Position numbers and translations under genes: made by a program
From: Thioalkalivibrio paradoxus
Lineage (GTDB): Bacteria > Pseudomonadota > Gammaproteobacteria > Ectothiorhodospirales > Ectothiorhodospiraceae
NCBI GenBank assembly: GCA_011390565.1
Contig: JAABSC010000002.1
Location: 248,001 to 312,000, forward strand
DNA length: 64,000 nt
Direction of reading: 5' to 3'
The notes under the pieces: model-generated
Databases searched by the model: none
Seen by the model: only the letters and a program-made list of their open reading frames with translations
What the model was told of the DNA's origin: nothing
In this document: piece after piece, positions 63,421-64,000 of the stretch
Position numbering within the stretch: the first letter of the stretch is position 1
How the letters are laid out: every line of letters starts with the position of its first letter

Positions 63421-64000
63421 TCAGGGGCCGCGCGGAAAAAGGCTTTGACGCAGGATCACGGCCCAGTCCGCGGCGCCCAGTCGCGGTCGGGAAAACACGT
63501 TTTCCTGCCGCGTGAGTTTCCACAGGATCCGCGCGCCGCCGTTGACGATGGCGCGTATTTCGAGGCCCATCGGACCGCTCAGTCGACGGCCCAGAGGGGC
63601 CCCCGAGCGCAGCAGGCGGTCCGCGCGCTGATACTGGGACAGCATCAGTGCTCGCATGCGGAAATCGTTGGTCTGGTCGCGCAGGTGATCTTCGGTGACC
63701 CCATGCCGGAGCATCTCGTCCGCGGGGAGGTAGATGCGGCCGTGCTCCTGGTAATCCTGTGCCAGATCCTGGTGGAAGTTGATCAGTTGCAGTGCCGAAC
63801 AGATCGCGTCGGACCGGGCCACGTTCTCCGGGGTCGCCTGGCCGATCAGATGCAGCAGCAGCCGGCCCACGGGATTCGCCGAACGCCGGCAGTAGGCCAT
63901 GACTTCGCCAAAGTCCGCGTAGCGGGTTTTCTCGAGATCCTGCAGAAAGGCATCGGCAAGATCGACGAAAGGCTCGCGAGGGAGGTCGTGGCGGCGCACC
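63421..64000 (-). CDS. hpnC: Hydroxysqualene synthase HpnC, 5' part beyond the window
   Basis: The 3' part of the gene, about 192 residues; the true start lies past the window end. The second aspartate motif is NFHQDLAQDYQEHGRIYLP, and YCRRSANPVGRLLLHLIG is the conserved core of squalene/phytoene-synthase-like proteins. It converts presqualene diphosphate to hydroxysqualene. It is followed by hpnD, giving the order hpnC-hpnD-hpnE. Confidence 0.93.
   Translation of the reverse strand, partial: VRRHDLPREPFVDLADAFLQDLEKTRYADFGEVMAYCRRSANPVGRLLLHLIGQATPENVARSDAICSALQLINFHQDLAQDYQEHGRIYLPADEMLRHGVTEDHLRDQTNDFRMRALMLSQYQRADRLLRSGAPLGRRLSGPMGLEIRAIVNGGARILWKLTRQENVFSRPRLGAADWAVILRQSLFPRGP

Overview
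The window is a GC-rich, densely coded stretch of a gammaproteobacterial chromosome. The set of genes (MEP-pathway ispD/ispF, hopanoid hpnCDE, a lexA-imuA-imuB mutagenesis cassette, a suf operon with its own Rrf2 regulator, dapC/dapD, trkA/trkH, several rhodaneses and a SoxH-like hydrolase) suggests a chemolithotrophic or purple-sulfur type bacterium of the Chromatiales/Ectothiorhodospiraceae kind. That placement is inferred from gene content, not from a marker gene. I found no rRNA or tRNA genes, no insertion sequence and no CRISPR array.

Layout. 0-3 kb: ispD, a lipoate-protein ligase, a ceramidase-family membrane protein and ispF in one overlapping cluster. 3-11 kb: a LysR regulator divergent from a periplasmic sulfatase, a HAD phosphatase broken by one amber codon, an octaheme cytochrome/TPR lipoprotein and an MltF-type lytic transglycosylase. 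11-15.7 kb (minus strand): lexA-imuA-imuB behind a near-consensus SOS box, then a cyclic-nucleotide-binding/rhodanese fusion and a DsbA-family protein. 15.7-22.3 kb: a NodIJ-like ABC exporter, then potassium uptake (trkA, trkH) and a cation/proton antiporter. 22.5-26 kb: a GTP cyclohydrolase II-like gene, then a compact operon of a duplicated DUF1538 membrane protein, a PII-like protein and a CBS-pair protein.

26-38.8 kb is the most distinctive part: an arsenic and thiol/sulfane-redox region. It holds a SoxH-like hydrolase, an ArsP-type permease with a small CxxC thioredoxin, a cytochrome c, a periplasmic sulfurtransferase, a thioredoxin-DsbD fusion, ArsB, a membrane-tethered rhodanese and a three-subunit molybdopterin complex. 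The catalytic subunit of that complex closely resembles respiratory arsenate reductase (ArrA/ArxA family). It is read from an AT-rich intergenic region with a perfect FNR-type palindrome, which implies anaerobic induction.

39-44.2 kb: a polyamine-type ABC transporter (potDABC) and a beta-hydroxyacid dehydrogenase. 44.4-47.3 kb: an OsmC-like protein, then dapC, dapD and an ArsC/Spx-like protein (lysine/peptidoglycan precursor synthesis). 47.4-53.6 kb: the suf operon (Rrf2 regulator, sufB, sufE, sufC, sufD, sufT, a Rieske ferredoxin and an A-type carrier) with no sufS; two Rrf2/IscR-like operators lie in its leader. 53.6-60 kb: metK, an RND efflux pump with its adaptor, and a small periplasmic protein. 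60-64 kb: an SDR protein lacking the catalytic tyrosine, and hpnE, hpnD and truncated hpnC. Isoprenoid precursors made by the IspD/IspF pathway would feed the Hpn enzymes to give squalene for hopanoids.
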